A stretch of 64,000 nt of DNA from Mycolicibacterium moriokaense (GCF_003201655.1 NZ_QJJU01000008.1:124001-188000); one strand, 5' to 3'; numbered from the stretch's first letter, positions 30,009 through 40,925 are shown. A program made the numbers and translations. The notes: generated from the sequence alone by a model not told the origin.

Positions 30009-30322
30009 CGCTTGTTGCTGTCCTCGTCATGCGGTTCAACCGCAGTGGTTTCGGCGTCACCCTCGGCTTCGGCCTCCTCGGCCACGGGGGCTTCTTCCGG
30101 ATAGTCCTCGGCGAACTCGGTTTCGCTTTCCTCGTGCTCCACGGGTGCTTCTTCGCCGGAGTCGCGCCCTGACCGCTCACGCAGCGCGTCGACGATGAGC
30201 AGCACCACGCCGATCACGCTTGCAGCGATGCACACCCAGGCGATGAGCTCATTACTGGTGACGACGGCGGTCACCAGGGCCGCGAGGCCGATGACGGCGA
30301 GCACAAGCGCAACGATCAGCAT
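30005..30322 (-). CDS. Small membrane protein with acidic tail (Rv2144c-like)
   Basis: 105 residues. Two hydrophobic segments lie at roughly 1-22 and 26-46, then a basic stretch (ALRERSGR) and a strongly acidic Glu/Asp-rich tail of about 50 residues, probably cytoplasmic and disordered. No function known. It lies 46 nt downstream of wag31 and is conserved in that position in mycobacteria, so a division or growth role is possible but unproven. Confidence 0.85.
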   Translation of the reverse strand: MLIVALVLAVIGLAALVTAVVTSNELIAWVCIAASVIGVVLLIVDALRERSGRDSGEEAPVEHEESETEFAEDYPEEAPVAEEAEAEGDAETTAVEPHDEDSNKR

Positions 30323-30368
30323 TGACCAACCCTAGGTGGTAGAAGCAGCGTTTTCGAGCGGCTAAGAG

Positions 30369-31187
30369 CTAGTTGTTGCCCCTATTGAACTGATTGAAGC
30401 CGCCGGCGTCGTTGTTGGCGCTGGAATCGACCGGCGCGGCCGAACCGCGCTGGCCGAGCTCTTCGAGTTGCGATTCCAGATACGTCTTGAGCCGGGTGCG
30501 GTACTCACGCTCAAATGTCCGCAGTTGTTCCAGCCGGCCTTCCAGCACGGTGCGCTGCTGGTTGATAGTGCCCATGATCTCGGAATGCTTGCGCTCGGCG
30601 TCCGCCTGGAGGGCGTCGGCCTTCTCCTGGGCCTGGCGCAGCTGCGACTCCGACCGGGTCTGGGCGTCGGCCAGCATGGCGTCGGCGCGCTGACGGGCCT
30701 CGGCCACGGTGTTCTCGGCGGTCTGCCGGGCCTCGCCGACCATCGCGTCGGCCTGGGCGCGGGCGTCGGCGAGCAGCTTTTCCGACTCGGTCTTGGCGGT
30801 GCCGGTCAGCCGGTCCGCGGTGTCCTGCGCCAGGCTGAGCACCTTCGCGGCCTTGATGTGCTGCTCCTCGCTGACCGCTGCGGCCGGTTGCGGAGGCGCC
30901 TGGTACACGGGCTGGGGTGCGGCCACTGGCTCGGGCTCTGGCTCTGGCTCGTACACCGGGATGGTCTGCGTCGGCTGCACGACGCCACCGCCTGCGTGGG
31001 CGGAGGCCAGCTCCTGGTCCAGCTCGGCGACGCGCTGACGAAGATCGGCGTTCTCTTCGATGAGGCGGGTCAGCTCGTTCTCAACCAGATCGAGAAAGGC
31101 GTCGACCTCGTCCTCGTTGTAGCCACGCTTGCCGATCGGCGGCTTGCTGAACGCAACGTTGTGGACGTCGGCTGGTGTGAGCGGCAT
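30369..31187 (-). CDS. wag31: Polar growth and division protein Wag31 (DivIVA)
   Basis: 272 residues. The N-terminal DivIVA lipid-binding domain ([20 protein letters not shown], with the exposed Phe/Lys) is followed by a Pro/Thr-rich linker and a long Ala/Glu/Gln coiled coil from about 115 to 240. It forms pole-localised filaments and directs peptidoglycan synthesis at cell tips. The linker keeps the threonine in GGGVVQPTQ at residue 73, the site phosphorylated by PknA in M. tuberculosis. GGGGG lies 8 nt before the ATG. Its own promoter is suggested by TACACT upstream. Confidence 0.97.
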   Translation of the reverse strand: MPLTPADVHNVAFSKPPIGKRGYNEDEVDAFLDLVENELTRLIEENADLRQRVAELDQELASAHAGGGVVQPTQTIPVYEPEPEPEPVAAPQPVYQAPPQPAAAVSEEQHIKAAKVLSLAQDTADRLTGTAKTESEKLLADARAQADAMVGEARQTAENTVAEARQRADAMLADAQTRSESQLRQAQEKADALQADAERKHSEIMGTINQQRTVLEGRLEQLRTFEREYRTRLKTYLESQLEELGQRGSAAPVDSSANNDAGGFNQFNRGNN

Positions 31188-31228
31188 TGTCTGCCCCCTT
31201 GGAGTCTTGGACCGTCAACCGATCTCAA

Positions 31229-31234
31229 AGTGTA
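31229..31234 (-). promoter_or_regulatory. Probable wag31 -10 element
   Basis: TACACT on the minus strand fits the mycobacterial TANNNT -10 pattern and would start transcription about 35 nt upstream of the wag31 ATG. A -35 is not clear. Being separate from the yggT-like gene upstream (228-nt gap), wag31 probably has this promoter in addition to any read-through. Confidence 0.45.
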
Positions 31235-31415
31235 GAGCCTTACTGGAACGTAACTGGCGCCCATCCTGTCACACCAGACCCGGCGGTTGCAGGAGAGGCC
31301 AATAATTAAGAGCGAATTTCAATCTTCCGACCAGTAGCTCAGTCGAATTGTCGACCCCGGCAAACGGTCATGCATGGCTGTCATGATCGCCAAATCCGGG
31401 CGCAGGGGCCAGTTC

Positions 31416-31706
31416 TCAGGCGGCAGCGCCGAACGCCAGCTGCATGCCGATGAACGCGACGAGCAGCAACACCATGATCGAGAGATCGAACCGGACCGCA
31501 CCAATCGTGAGCTGTGGAATGAGTCGTCGAAGCAGCTTCACCGGCGGGTCGGTGACGGTCATGATCACCTCGAGGATCACCACGGTCAGCCCCCTCGGGT
31601 GCCAGTCGCGGGAAAACGAGCGGATGAACTCGACCACGACGCGTGCGATCAGCAGCAGCCAGAAGATGAAGAGCGCGAAACCCAGGATCTCGAAGAAGAG
31701 CGGCAA
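31416..31706 (-). CDS. YggT family membrane protein (Rv2146c-like)
   Basis: 96 residues, two hydrophobic segments (LGFALFIFWLLLIARVVVEF near 8-27 and LSIMVLLLVAFIGMQLAF near 75-92) around the conserved loop TDPPVKLLRRLIPQ. YggT proteins flank sepF and divIVA in Gram-positive genomes and are implicated in division or osmotic response; the molecular role is not fixed. It lies between sepF (113-nt gap) and wag31. Confidence 0.9.
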   Translation of the reverse strand: MPLFFEILGFALFIFWLLLIARVVVEFIRSFSRDWHPRGLTVVILEVIMTVTDPPVKLLRRLIPQLTIGAVRFDLSIMVLLLVAFIGMQLAFGAAA

Positions 31707-31819
31707 CGACGGGCGTCCTCACTACGGGCAGATGTGTGACATTCGATACAACCAAAGCCAACGCATCCGCTGCAGGTCAGCGCGACGCGCGACGCCAGCC
31801 TACCTGTCCGGCCTGAGAC

Positions 31820-32440
31820 CTACTGATAGGCGTAAAAGCCGGCCTCGGCGATGCGGCGGCGCTCGTCGGCGCTGACGTCGATATCGGCCGGTGAGAGCAG
31901 GAAGACCTTGGTGGCGACCTTGTCGAACGAACCGCGTAGCGCGAACGCGAGGCCTGCGGCGAAGTCGACCAGCCGCTTGGCGTCGGCGTTGTCCATCGTC
32001 ACCAGGTCCATGATGACCGGGGTGCCGTCGCGGAACCGCTCACCGATGGTGCGGGCTTCGCTGTAGTCCTTCGGCCGCAGCGTGGTGATCTTCGAAAGCG
32101 GGCTGCCCGCGTCGAAAAGCTCCGCCATTCTGCGCGGATCCATGGCCAGTGCGCCGCGGGTGGAGCCGCGCAGCGCGCCGAGTCGCGGAGCAGACCTGTC
32201 GTACTCGCGGGGGCCCCTCGGCCTCGGTTCGAAACGGTCCTCGTCGCGGTATCCGCCGCGGTAGCTGGACGACGGTTCGTCGTAGTCGCGGCCGTACGAG
32301 TCTTCCTCGAAGCGGTCGTCGCGGGTACGGCGCGAATGACCGCGCGACGGGCTGCGGTCGTCGTCCTCGTAGTACTCGTCCTCATAGTCGTCCATCGGCG
32401 CCATACCGAAGTAGGCCTTGACCTTGTGCAGTGTGCTCAT
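31820..32440 (-). CDS. sepF: Cell division protein SepF
   Basis: 206 residues. The N-terminal membrane-targeting helix ([13 protein letters not shown]) is followed by an acidic, Arg/Ser-rich linker of about 80 residues and the globular SepF core ([18 protein letters not shown] near 120, then [12 protein letters not shown], ending near AEAGFYAY). It binds FtsZ's C-terminal tail and tethers the Z-ring to the membrane in actinobacteria, which lack FtsA. The start was chosen at the targeting helix; residues upstream do not fit the family. It lies 65 nt downstream of the yggS-like gene. Confidence 0.96.
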   Translation of the reverse strand: MSTLHKVKAYFGMAPMDDYEDEYYEDDDRSPSRGHSRRTRDDRFEEDSYGRDYDEPSSSYRGGYRDEDRFEPRPRGPREYDRSAPRLGALRGSTRGALAMDPRRMAELFDAGSPLSKITTLRPKDYSEARTIGERFRDGTPVIMDLVTMDNADAKRLVDFAAGLAFALRGSFDKVATKVFLLSPADIDVSADERRRIAEAGFYAYQ

Positions 32441-32505
32441 CGGCGGGACCCTTCTCGACTTCCTGGTTGTGGTGTCTGTGATGAAGATGTGACTGGAGTG
32501 ACTAC

Positions 32506-33246
32506 TCATGGTGACGTTAGCGGTCGTTGCCCCAATAGCGCGGTACCGACACGCACACACGTCGAACCGTGTTTTACGGCGATCTCGAGGTCGCTGGACA
32601 TCCCCGCCGACAGCCCGAGCGGCTGCTCGTAGGCCTTCTGCACGCGCTCCTTCTCTTGTTCGAGGCGCGCAAAGGCTTCATCTGGATCGGCGTCAAGAGG
32701 CGGGACGGCCATCAGCCCCACGAACGCCAACCCGTCGGCGGCTGCAACGGCGGCGCACAGCTCGTCGACGGAATCCGGACAGCCGATGTCCACACCGCCG
32801 CGCGACTCGTCGCCGTCCAGGCTGAGCTGGAGGTAGACCCGCAGCGGTTCGGCCCGCCTGCCTTCGCTCAGTGCTTCGCTGGCAGCCCGGTCCAGCGCGG
32901 CGATCACCTTCGCGCTGTCGACCGAGTGGACGGCGTACGCCCAGCCGGCGATCGACCGCGCTTTGTTGCGCTGTATCTGCCCGACCATGTGCCAGCGAAT
33001 CAACTCATTGCCCAACACGGCACCGACTTCAGCGCTTTTATTCGACGCTTCTTGTTCGCGAGATTCGCCAAATTCGAGGCATCCTAAACGCCGCAGAATT
33101 ACCACATCGCCGGCGGGAAAGAATTTTGTAATGGGTAGTAATTCAATTTCACCGGGATTGCGTCCAGCGGCCTGCGCGGCATGCTCAACGCGGGCACGGG
33201 CGGCCACAAGCGCGTCGGCCAGTTCGCGTTCACGAGCGCTTGCCAT
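32506..33246 (-). CDS. YggS/PROSC-type PLP-binding protein (Rv2148c-like)
   Basis: 246 residues, alanine-racemase-like barrel that binds pyridoxal 5'-phosphate and keeps PLP homeostasis; no racemase activity is known for the family. The PLP lysine lies in LLPITKFFP near residue 41. [11 protein letters not shown] near 86, the phosphate-binding [20 protein letters not shown] near 215-234 are typical. ATG at 33246 has GGAG 8 nt upstream; a GTG at 33255 overlapping the pgeF stop is possible. Located in the ftsZ-pgeF-yggS-sepF order found across actinobacteria. Confidence 0.95.
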   Translation of the reverse strand: MASARERELADALVAARARVEHAAQAAGRNPGEIELLPITKFFPAGDVVILRRLGCLEFGESREQEASNKSAEVGAVLGNELIRWHMVGQIQRNKARSIAGWAYAVHSVDSAKVIAALDRAASEALSEGRRAEPLRVYLQLSLDGDESRGGVDIGCPDSVDELCAAVAAADGLAFVGLMAVPPLDADPDEAFARLEQEKERVQKAYEQPLGLSAGMSSDLEIAVKHGSTCVRVGTALLGQRPLTSP

Positions 33247-33251
33247 CGCGT

Positions 33252-33959
33252 TCACTCCATCCACACCAACGACGCCAGCCTGCCGGTCGGGGCGTCGCGC
33301 CGGTGACTGAACAGGTTGCCGTCGTCCACGGTGCAGCGGGGGTCGATGTCGATGGCCGTGAGGCCCAAAGCCGTTAATTGCCTGGCGATTCCGGCCCGCA
33401 GGTCCAGCCCCGGCGTGCCCCTCGAGGTCGTGGTGCGGCTGCCAGGCAGTGCCGCCTCAACCTCGGCCGCCATGTCCTCAGGCACCTCGTAGTTGCGCCC
33501 GCTGACGGCAGGGCCCAGCAGTGCGGAGATGTCGCCTGCGTGCGCGCCGAGTCGCAGCATCGCCTCCACGGTCTTGGCGACGACGCCGTTCTGCGCACCG
33601 ACCCGGCCCGCGTGGACGGCCGCCACCACGCCCGCGCGGGCGTCGCCCATTAAAACGGGAACACAATCTGCAGTAACCACCGCCAACGCCAATCGTCGCG
33701 TGGTAGTGACCAATGCGTCGGTTTTGTCGACGACGCCCTCGACGGGTTCGTCGACTACTACCACCTGATCGCCATGCACCTGGTTCATCCACACCACCGC
33801 GTTCTCGCCCAAGCCGAGCGCCGCGGCCAGCCGTTTGCGGTTGGCGCCGACCGCGGAGGGGTTGTCGCCGACGTGGTCGCCGAGATTGAACGTGTCGAAC
33901 GGAGGCGCCGATACACCGCCGGCGCGGGTGGTGGTCACACGACGGATACGAACGGTCAC
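33252..33959 (-). CDS. pgeF: Peptidoglycan editing factor PgeF / YfiH (Rv2149c-like)
   Basis: 235 residues of the multicopper-oxidase-like YfiH/DUF152 family. In E. coli the member edits peptidoglycan by removing L-Ser-type misincorporations; other members deaminate purine nucleosides. The zinc/copper site residues are visible: NQVHGDQ near 59, TADCVPVL near 97 and HAGRVGAQNG near 115. The GTG start at 33959 fits the family N-terminus (VRIRRVTTTRAGGVS). It lies 22 nt downstream of ftsZ. Confidence 0.93.
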   Translation of the reverse strand: MTVRIRRVTTTRAGGVSAPPFDTFNLGDHVGDNPSAVGANRKRLAAALGLGENAVVWMNQVHGDQVVVVDEPVEGVVDKTDALVTTTRRLALAVVTADCVPVLMGDARAGVVAAVHAGRVGAQNGVVAKTVEAMLRLGAHAGDISALLGPAVSGRNYEVPEDMAAEVEAALPGSRTTTSRGTPGLDLRAGIARQLTALGLTAIDIDPRCTVDDGNLFSHRRDAPTGRLASLVWME

Positions 33960-33981
33960 TCGCCCAGTATCCGAGAGCGGT

Positions 33982-35118
33982 TCAGTGGCGCATGAAGGGC
34001 GGCACGTCGACATCGTCGTCGTCGTCGCCACCGATGCTGACCGTCGCACCATTGGTGTGCACTGGCACGCTGACCGCGTCGGCCGGATCGAACAGGGCGG
34101 TGCTCACCTTGCCCGCCTTTCCGGCTGCGATCGGCTGGGCGCCGACACCGACGACCGGCTTTCGGCCGGGCCCGCTGGCGTCGAAGCCTGCCGCGATCAC
34201 CGTGACGCGGACCTCGTCGCCAAGCGAATCGTCGATAACGGTGCCGAAGATGATGTTGGCCTCGAGGTGGGCAGCTTCCTGTACCAGCGACGCTGCCTCG
34301 TTGATCTCGAACAGCCCGAGATCGCTACCGCCTGCGATCGACATCAGCACACCCTGGGCGCCCTCCATCGACGCCTCGAGCAGCGGCGAATTGATCGCGA
34401 TCTCGGCTGCCTTCAGCGCACGGCCGTCACCGCGCGCCGCGCCGATGCCCATCAGCGCGGTGCCGGCGCCGCTCATGATGCCCTTGACGTCGGCGAAGTC
34501 GACGTTGATCAGGCCCGGCGTGGTGATCAGGTCGGTAATGCCCTGCACGCCGTTGAGCAGCACCTCGTCGGCGCTGCGGAATGCGTCCATCAACGACACC
34601 GCGGCGTCGCCCATCTGCAACAGCCGGTCGTTCGGAATGACGATCAGGGTGTCGCAGCTCTCCCGCAGGGAGGTGATGCCGGTCTCGGCCTGGTTGCTAC
34701 GGCGCTTGCCCTCGAATGAGAACGGCCGTGTCACCACGCCGACCGTCAGTGCACCGAGCTTGCGCGCGATGGTCGCGACGACGGGAGCACCGCCGGTTCC
34801 CGTGCCGCCGCCCTCGCCCGCGGTGACGAACACCATGTCGGCGCCGCGGAGCAGTTCCTCGATGTCGTCCTTGGCGTCCTCGGCGGCCTTGCGCCCGACC
34901 TCGGGGTCGGCGCCAGCGCCGAGACCGCGGGTGGAGTCGCGTCCGACGTCGAGCTTGACGTCGGCGTCGCTCATCAACAGCGCCTGCGCGTCGGTGTTGA
35001 TGGCGATGAACTCGACGCCCTTGAGGCCCTGCTCGATCATCCGGTTGACGGCATTGACGCCGCCGCCGCCGATGCCGACCACCTTGATCACGGCGAGGTA
35101 GTTATGCGGGGGGGTCAT
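33982..35118 (-). CDS. ftsZ: Cell division protein FtsZ
   Basis: 378-residue tubulin-like GTPase that forms the division ring. The GTP-binding loop [14 protein letters not shown] is near residue 102, the T7 catalytic loop NVDFADVKG near 205, and the C-terminal acidic tail ends [10 protein letters not shown], the partner-binding peptide for SepF and FtsW. The ATG ([10 protein letters not shown]) is the normal mycobacterial start. Its promoter region is separated from ftsQ by a plus-strand lipoprotein gene, so ftsZ cannot be co-transcribed with ftsQ without reading antisense through that gene. Confidence 0.99.
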   Translation of the reverse strand: MTPPHNYLAVIKVVGIGGGGVNAVNRMIEQGLKGVEFIAINTDAQALLMSDADVKLDVGRDSTRGLGAGADPEVGRKAAEDAKDDIEELLRGADMVFVTAGEGGGTGTGGAPVVATIARKLGALTVGVVTRPFSFEGKRRSNQAETGITSLRESCDTLIVIPNDRLLQMGDAAVSLMDAFRSADEVLLNGVQGITDLITTPGLINVDFADVKGIMSGAGTALMGIGAARGDGRALKAAEIAINSPLLEASMEGAQGVLMSIAGGSDLGLFEINEAASLVQEAAHLEANIIFGTVIDDSLGDEVRVTVIAAGFDASGPGRKPVVGVGAQPIAAGKAGKVSTALFDPADAVSVPVHTNGATVSIGGDDDDDVDVPPFMRH

Positions 35119-35345
35119 CGGTCGCCTTCCTCCCAGGTTGTCTGGTGTAGCGCCGAACACTTGGCAAACTCTCAACCTCAACCAGAGGTTTATAGTTATG
35201 TCAAGTTGTTCCGCGCAACCAGAACGGTAGGGCGAGGCTGCGGGGTATCCATGCAGGCGCGCCGAAGCGCAAGTCAAGAATTTTCGTGCAAAGCCGGCCC
35301 GCGACGACCGCGACTACCTGTGAGGTTGCTGCCAGAATCAAGAAC
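35119..35345 (-). promoter_or_regulatory. ftsZ promoter region with inverted repeat
   Basis: On the minus strand TTGACA (35199-35204) and TATAAA (35189-35194) lie upstream of ftsZ, too closely spaced to be one -35/-10 pair; TATAAA may serve as an extended -10. Directly after it AACCTC-TGGTT-GAGGTT (35174-35190) is a 6-bp inverted repeat overlapping the expected transcription start, a possible operator. The plus strand of the same region must hold the promoter of the inserted lipoprotein gene. Confidence 0.45.
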
Positions 35346-35948
35346 ATGGTCATCCGGAACATCGGGGTCGCATTCGTCGGGTTAGCACTCCTTCTCGCCG
35401 GCTGCAGTGCATGCACCCGCCGAGCATCCGCGCCGAAGGCGACCATCTCCACCGAGGATCAGATCCACAGCGTGCTCGCCAGGGTGGGACGGGCGTATGC
35501 CGCCTCGGACTACGACAACATCGTTGCCTTGACCTGGGCGAAATACCTCGACCAAGTCGATACGCCGTCACCGGCCGACGTCCCCCCGATGGCCGTGCTT
35601 CCGCTCGAGGTGTTCTCGCACATGTCTCCCGGCGCACTCGCCGAGCGTCTCGGCAAGGAGTACGCGGGCGCGTCCGCCGATTCCCTGCGACGGCTGGCCG
35701 CTGCGCTGATCCGCAAGGACGAGGCCTCATACATCGAGGCGATGTCCGACGTCATGGCCGAAACGATGGAGGTACGCATCGACAAGTTCGAGAACCTTGC
35801 GATCAACGGCGACAACGCAACCGCCGACGCATCCTTTGTCATCGGCACTGGCGGCAAGACCAACTACACCACCGACGTCACGCAGTTCGCGCTGGTCAAG
35901 GAGGATGGTCGGTGGAAGGACTGCACGCCGCCGGATCAAACGGAGTAG
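35346..35948 (+). CDS. Lipoprotein of unknown function inserted between ftsZ and ftsQ
   Basis: 200 residues. A signal peptide with lipobox LLAGC (cysteine near residue 20) is followed by a helical domain (QIHSVLARVGRAYAASDYD, then an Ala/Leu-rich middle) and a beta-rich C-terminus (ATADASFVIGTG, VTQFALVKEDGRWKDC) resembling the low-molecular-weight NTF2-like/DUF4878-type fold of other mycobacterial lipoproteins; this family link is weak. It reads opposite to the whole dcw cluster and its stop is 5 nt from the ftsQ stop. M. tuberculosis has no gene here. Confidence 0.82.
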   Translation: MVIRNIGVAFVGLALLLAGCSACTRRASAPKATISTEDQIHSVLARVGRAYAASDYDNIVALTWAKYLDQVDTPSPADVPPMAVLPLEVFSHMSPGALAERLGKEYAGASADSLRRLAAALIRKDEASYIEAMSDVMAETMEVRIDKFENLAINGDNATADASFVIGTGGKTNYTTDVTQFALVKEDGRWKDCTPPDQTE

Positions 35949-35953
35949 CGCGC

Positions 35954-36850
35954 CTACTTGACCGTCGGAAGGTCCGGGCTGGAGACGTCGTACGTCTGTC
36001 CCGGCTGGGTGAGCAGAGCGCCCAGTTTGAGCGCCTTCTCCTCGGTGCGGTCGGTGGTCCCCCACACCACCACCCGGCCATCGGTCAAGGTCAGGGTGAT
36101 GGCGGCGACCGACGGCGCCGCGATGCGGCCGACCTGTCCTGCGACCTCGGGCCGCAGCGCTGTCATCACCTGTAGCGCGGCCTTGGTCGGCGCGTCGCTC
36201 GGTCCCGGATTGTCGGCGTCGAGGTAGGGCACGCCCACAGGCGGCGGCGCGGTCGCGAAATCCACCCCGTCCCTGTCGAACTGGTGTGGACCGTCCGGGT
36301 AATCCTTGACGACGACGGGCACCCGTTCGACGACCGTCACGCGCAGCGTCGATGGGTACTGGCGCTGGACCCGCGCGCTTGCCACCCGCCGGATGGCCGC
36401 CACCCGTTCGGCGACGGCATCGGTGTCGACCTGCAGCAGCGGCATGCCAGGCTGGACGTTGGCGGCCGCGACGACCTCGTCCTGCGTCACGGCGCCAACG
36501 CCGACCACCACGACGTTGCGCGCCGACATAATCGGCGTGAAGTACAGCAGCAGGCCCAGCCCCACCACCACGACACTCACCAATGCCGACCACATCAACA
36601 CCTTCAGGCCCCGAACAGTCCGGCGGCCAAGCCTTTTCACGTTTTCCGGCGGCGCGCCCATCACGCGACGCTTGGCCTCCCTGCGGGCGTGCTCGATCGC
36701 GGTCGCGCGGGCCTCGGCGGCGCGGCGCTCTTCACGTTCCCTGCGCGCCCGCCGTCGCGGCCCCTCGAAGTCGGCGGCGGCCGCAGGCGGCGGCGTCGGT
36801 TCCTCCTGGGCCTCTGCGTCGCCGGTTTCCGCGTCGGTCGGTTCGGTCAT
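35954..36850 (-). CDS. ftsQ: Cell division protein FtsQ (DivIB)
   Basis: 298 residues. A long acidic/basic cytoplasmic N-terminus (about 90 residues, Arg/Glu-rich) precedes one membrane helix ([17 protein letters not shown] near 92-109), the POTRA domain ([18 protein letters not shown] near 113) and a beta domain ending [13 protein letters not shown]. It links FtsL/FtsB with FtsW/FtsI at the septum. The ATG overlaps the murC stop by 4 nt. Convergent with the inserted lipoprotein gene. Confidence 0.95.
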   Translation of the reverse strand: MTEPTDAETGDAEAQEEPTPPPAAAADFEGPRRRARREREERRAAEARATAIEHARREAKRRVMGAPPENVKRLGRRTVRGLKVLMWSALVSVVVVGLGLLLYFTPIMSARNVVVVGVGAVTQDEVVAAANVQPGMPLLQVDTDAVAERVAAIRRVASARVQRQYPSTLRVTVVERVPVVVKDYPDGPHQFDRDGVDFATAPPPVGVPYLDADNPGPSDAPTKAALQVMTALRPEVAGQVGRIAAPSVAAITLTLTDGRVVVWGTTDRTEEKALKLGALLTQPGQTYDVSSPDLPTVK

Positions 36851-38319
36851 GTCAAGGCCGTCCCCGGTCGCCCCGGCGCGCTCCGGTTCGCCTTCACCTG
36901 CAGTGCCGCCAGGATTTCCTTGCCGAGCATCGTCACGTCACCGGCACCCATGGTCGCGACGACGTCGCCAGGGTCGGCGGCCGCCGCCACGCGTTCGGCC
37001 ACCGCCGAAAAGTCGGGTACGTAGGTCACAGGCACGCTGACGTGGTCGGCGATCATCGCACCGCTCACGCCTGCCATCGGTTGTTCGCGCGCCGCGTAGA
37101 CGTCGAGCACGAACACCTCGTCGGCCTCGCTGAGTGCCTGCCCGAATTCGCGTGCGAAAGCATTTGTGCGCGAATACAAGTGGGGTTGGAACACCACGAT
37201 GGACCGGCCCGAAAAGCCTGGGTCGCCCTGCTGCGCAACGGCCCGCAGGGCCGTCAGCGTGGCCTTCACCTCGGTCGGATGGTGGGCATAGTCGTCGAAC
37301 ACCCGCACGCCGTTGGTGGTGCCGACCAACTCGAACCGTCGCCGGACACCCTCGAAACCGGCAAGCCCGTCGAGCACGGTGTCGGGTTGCGCGCCGATCT
37401 CGATCGCCGCCAGCAGCGCGCCGAGCGCATTGAGCGCCATGTGTCTGCCCGGCACCGCAAGCCGCATCACACGCGGGTGCACTTCACCGTCGAGCTGGAC
37501 GTGCGCAACCGCGCCGGTGCCCTGCTGCTCCCAGTCCACAAGGGTGCCTGCCAGCGACTTCGCCGAATCACTCCCGTAGCGCAGCACCCGGATGCCCAGC
37601 GCTGCGGTGCGCTCGGCCAGCCCTGCCGCGCCGACGTCATCGGTGCAAACCACCAGGGCGCCACCGGGTTTCAGCCGCTCGACGAATCCATCGAATACCG
37701 CGCCGTACGCCTCGGCACTGCCGAAGAAGTCCAGATGATCCGCCTCTATATTGGTCACCACGGCGACATCTGGTGTGTACTCCAACAGCGACCCGTCGCT
37801 CTCGTCGGCCTCGGCGACGAAACAGTCCCCGCTGCCGTGGTGAGCATTCGTCCCTGCCTCGCCCAGATCGCCGCCCACCGCGAACGACGGATCAAAACCG
37901 CTGTGCTGCAACGCCACGATGAGCATCGACGTAGTGGTGGTTTTGCCGTGGGTGCCGGTGACCATCAGCGTGGTGTGTCCGGCCATCAACTTCGCCAACA
38001 CCACCGGCCGCATGATCACCGGGATGCCACGGCGACGCGCCTCGACGAGTTCGGGGTTGGTCTTGGGAATGGCGGCGTGGGTGGTGACCACCGCCGTCGG
38101 GCCGCCGGGCAACAGGTCAAGTGACGACTCGTCGTGTCCGATGCGTATCGACGCGCCGCGGGCGCGCAGCGCCGCCACGCCGCGCGATTCCTTGGCGTCC
38201 GAACCCGATACCAGGCCACCGCGGTCAAGCAGGATACGGGCGATGCCCGACATACCCGCCCCCCCGATGCCGACCATGTGCACCCGCTGTAACTCTTCGG
38301 GCAGCGAATTGTCCTTCAT
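36847..38319 (-). CDS. murC: UDP-N-acetylmuramate--L-alanine ligase MurC
   Basis: 490 residues, cytoplasmic ATP-dependent ligase adding L-Ala to UDP-MurNAc (UDP-MurNGlyc in mycobacteria). N-terminal UDP-binding [11 protein letters not shown] near 17, ATP loop [11 protein letters not shown] near 122-132, and central/C-terminal domain motifs such as [10 protein letters not shown] near 350. ATG overlaps murG by 4 nt and the stop overlaps ftsQ by 4 nt. Confidence 0.98.
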   Translation of the reverse strand: MKDNSLPEELQRVHMVGIGGAGMSGIARILLDRGGLVSGSDAKESRGVAALRARGASIRIGHDESSLDLLPGGPTAVVTTHAAIPKTNPELVEARRRGIPVIMRPVVLAKLMAGHTTLMVTGTHGKTTTTSMLIVALQHSGFDPSFAVGGDLGEAGTNAHHGSGDCFVAEADESDGSLLEYTPDVAVVTNIEADHLDFFGSAEAYGAVFDGFVERLKPGGALVVCTDDVGAAGLAERTAALGIRVLRYGSDSAKSLAGTLVDWEQQGTGAVAHVQLDGEVHPRVMRLAVPGRHMALNALGALLAAIEIGAQPDTVLDGLAGFEGVRRRFELVGTTNGVRVFDDYAHHPTEVKATLTALRAVAQQGDPGFSGRSIVVFQPHLYSRTNAFAREFGQALSEADEVFVLDVYAAREQPMAGVSGAMIADHVSVPVTYVPDFSAVAERVAAAADPGDVVATMGAGDVTMLGKEILAALQVKANRSAPGRPGTALT

Positions 38320-39434
38320 CGCCGACTCTTTCGCGCAGTGCGCGCTACGTCCAGCGCGATCTCGGCGACGCGCTGTGCGGCATCCCGGTGTCCAGCCAGC
38401 GCCGCGGCCTCCGTCATCGCCTGTAGTCGGCCTGTGTCGTTGAGCAGGCTCACGACCGTGTCGGCGACGAACGACGGGGTCAGGTCGGCATCGTCGACGA
38501 CGAGACCGCCGCCCGCGTTGACGACCGGCAGCGCGTTGAGTCGCTGCTCACCGTTGCCAATCGGCAAGGGCACATAGACCGCGGGCATACCGACGTCGGT
38601 CACCTCGGCGACCGTCATCGCACCCGAGCGGCAGACCGCCAGATCGGCGGCCGCGTATGCGAGGTCCATCCTGTCCAGATACGGCAGTGCGACATACGGC
38701 GGATCACCGTCGGCAGGCTCGCGAAGGTCGAGGGTGTTCTTGGGGCCGTGGGCATGCAGCACCGAAATACCGGCGACGGCAAGGTCTTTGGCAGCCGCGG
38801 CGACCGCCCGGTTGACCGACTGGGCACCCTGCGAGCCGCCGAACACCAGTAACACCCTCGCATCGTCGGCGAACCCGAAGTGGGCGCGCGCCTCGGCCCG
38901 GAGCGCCATGCGGTCCAACGAGGTAATCGCGGCCCGCACCGGCACCCCGACGACCTCGACGCGGCGAAGCCCCGGGTCGGGGACGGCCGAAAGCACCCGC
39001 TTCGCCGATCGCGCGCCGACGCGGTTCGCCCAGCCTGCGCTCGCGTTGGCCTCGTGAACCACGACAGGAACGCGGCGGCGGCGGAGTCCGCCCCGCGCCG
39101 CAAGGTATGCGGGCAGCGCGACGTAGCCACCGAACCCGATGACCACATCGGCGTCGACGTCGTCGAGCACCGCACGGGTCTGGCGGACCGCCCGCCGCAC
39201 CCGCAGCGGCAGCCGCATCAGGTCACCCGACGGCCTGCGCGGCAGTGGCGCCGGTGTGATCAGTTCGAGGTGATAGCCGCGTTCCGGCACGAGCCGGGTC
39301 TCCAGCCCACGCTGCGTGCCGAGCGCAGTGATCCGCACATCGGGATCGAGCGCGACAAGGGCGTCGGCCACAGCCATTGCGGGTTCGACGTGCCCCGCGG
39401 TACCCCCGCCGGCGAGGACGATCGAAATGCTCAC
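38316..39434 (-). CDS. murG: Lipid II synthase MurG (GlcNAc transferase)
   Basis: 372 residues, peripheral membrane glycosyltransferase (GT28) that adds GlcNAc to lipid I. The N-terminal glycine-rich loop [13 protein letters not shown] is at 7-19; [12 protein letters not shown] near 105 and [12 protein letters not shown] near 198 are the other conserved loops. A C-terminal [10 protein letters not shown] near 266 binds UDP-GlcNAc. Preceded by ftsW with a 3-nt gap and overlapping murC by 4 nt. Confidence 0.98.
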   Translation of the reverse strand: MSISIVLAGGGTAGHVEPAMAVADALVALDPDVRITALGTQRGLETRLVPERGYHLELITPAPLPRRPSGDLMRLPLRVRRAVRQTRAVLDDVDADVVIGFGGYVALPAYLAARGGLRRRRVPVVVHEANASAGWANRVGARSAKRVLSAVPDPGLRRVEVVGVPVRAAITSLDRMALRAEARAHFGFADDARVLLVFGGSQGAQSVNRAVAAAAKDLAVAGISVLHAHGPKNTLDLREPADGDPPYVALPYLDRMDLAYAAADLAVCRSGAMTVAEVTDVGMPAVYVPLPIGNGEQRLNALPVVNAGGGLVVDDADLTPSFVADTVVSLLNDTGRLQAMTEAAALAGHRDAAQRVAEIALDVARTARKSRR

Positions 39435-39437
39435 CCG

Positions 39438-40919
39438 TTAACGCTGACCTTCCATTGCGCGAGCCCGACGGCCCGTCCCAGTTCGGCCTCCATGATGCCC
39501 TGACTGCCGGACCTGCCGGTCGGCCGGATGGGGTTTGCGCTTCTTGGCAGGGGCGGCCTTGCGGTCGGGCTTTCGCGTCGCCTTGGCGGGCGGCGCCGCC
39601 GGGCGTGTCCGCAACCGGTCGCGCAGCGCCTCGGTGCGGGTCGGCACATAGGGCTCCGGCAGCGGCAGCCGCAGCAGCCGGTTCATCCGGTCCTCACGTC
39701 CTGCCCGCAGCGCGGCCACCGCCTCGGGTTCGTGGCGCGCCGCATTCGTCATGATGCCGATGATCAAAAGCGTTGTCGCCGTTGAAGTCCCGCCCGCTGA
39801 GATCAGCGGCAGCTGCAGCCCCGTTATGGGCAGCAGCCCGACCACGTAGCCAACGTTGATGAACGCCTGGCCCAACACCCACAGCGTCGCGGTCGCGGTG
39901 AGCAGTCGCAGGAACGGGTCGGCCGACCGACGCGCGATCCGCATCCCTGTATAGGCGAACAGTCCGAACAGGCACAGCAGCGCGACGGCGCCGACGAAGC
40001 CGAGCTCCTCGCCGATGATCGCGAAGATGAAGTCGTTATGGGCGTTTGGTAGATAGTTCCACTTGGCGGTGCTCTGGCCCAGCCCGTCACCGAACACGCC
40101 GCCGTTGGCCAGCGCGAACCGCGCCTGGCGGGCCTGATAACCAGAGCCCTGGGCGTCCGCGCCGGGGTTGAGCCACGACTGCACGCGGTCAGATCGGTAG
40201 CCCGCGGAGACCGCAAGGATGGCAGCCGAGATCATCACCGCGACCATCGAGGACAAGAACACTCGTAGCGGCAGACCCGCGTACCACAGCAGGCCGAGCA
40301 GGATGATGCCGAGCGACACCGTTTGCCCGAGGTCCGGCTGGGCGACGATCAGCGCCAGCGCGATCACCGCGGCGGGCACCAGCGGGATCAGCATCTCGCG
40401 CAGCGACGCGTGTTCCATCCGCCGGGCCGCCAGCAGGTGCGCACCCCAAACCGCGAACGCGATCTTCGCGAGTTCCGAGGGCTGCATCGAAAACCCGGCG
40501 ATCACGAACCAGCCGCGAGAACCGTTGGCTTCGTGGCCGATTCCCGGAATCAGCACCAATACCAACATCACGACGGTGACTGCGAAGGCGGAGAAGGACA
40601 AGCTGCGCATCAAATTCACGGGCATCCGCAGCGCGATGTAGAACGCGACCAGCCCGACCATGGTCCACAGCACCTGTTTGGCGAAGATCGCCCACGGAGA
40701 GCCGTCCTCGTCGTAGGAGTGCACGCCTGACGCGGACAGCACCATGGTCAGGCCCAGCGTGACGAGCAGCGCGGTGACCGCGATGATGAGATGAAACGAC
40801 GTCATCGGCCTGCCAAGCCATGCGCCGAACCGGGTGCGCGGCATGCGGGTGGCGGCCTCTTCGGCGTCATTGGCAGGCTTGGTCCTCCGGAGCCGCAATC
40901 GGGTCAGGATGTTGCTCAC
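39438..40919 (-). CDS. ftsW: Septal peptidoglycan polymerase FtsW (SEDS)
   Basis: 493 residues with about ten hydrophobic segments of the SEDS family, which polymerises lipid II together with PBP3. Conserved stretches include [19 protein letters not shown] near 147-165, [12 protein letters not shown] near 292 and [10 protein letters not shown] near 364-373. The N-terminal 40 residues and a C-terminal 95-residue tail, rich in Lys, Arg and Pro, are cytoplasmic; the tail is typical of mycobacteria. GTG start at 40919. It lies between murD (6-nt gap) and murG. Confidence 0.96.
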   Translation of the reverse strand: MSNILTRLRLRRTKPANDAEEAATRMPRTRFGAWLGRPMTSFHLIIAVTALLVTLGLTMVLSASGVHSYDEDGSPWAIFAKQVLWTMVGLVAFYIALRMPVNLMRSLSFSAFAVTVVMLVLVLIPGIGHEANGSRGWFVIAGFSMQPSELAKIAFAVWGAHLLAARRMEHASLREMLIPLVPAAVIALALIVAQPDLGQTVSLGIILLGLLWYAGLPLRVFLSSMVAVMISAAILAVSAGYRSDRVQSWLNPGADAQGSGYQARQARFALANGGVFGDGLGQSTAKWNYLPNAHNDFIFAIIGEELGFVGAVALLCLFGLFAYTGMRIARRSADPFLRLLTATATLWVLGQAFINVGYVVGLLPITGLQLPLISAGGTSTATTLLIIGIMTNAARHEPEAVAALRAGREDRMNRLLRLPLPEPYVPTRTEALRDRLRTRPAAPPAKATRKPDRKAAPAKKRKPHPADRQVRQSGHHGGRTGTGRRARAMEGQR

Positions 40920-40925
40920 TGCGGA

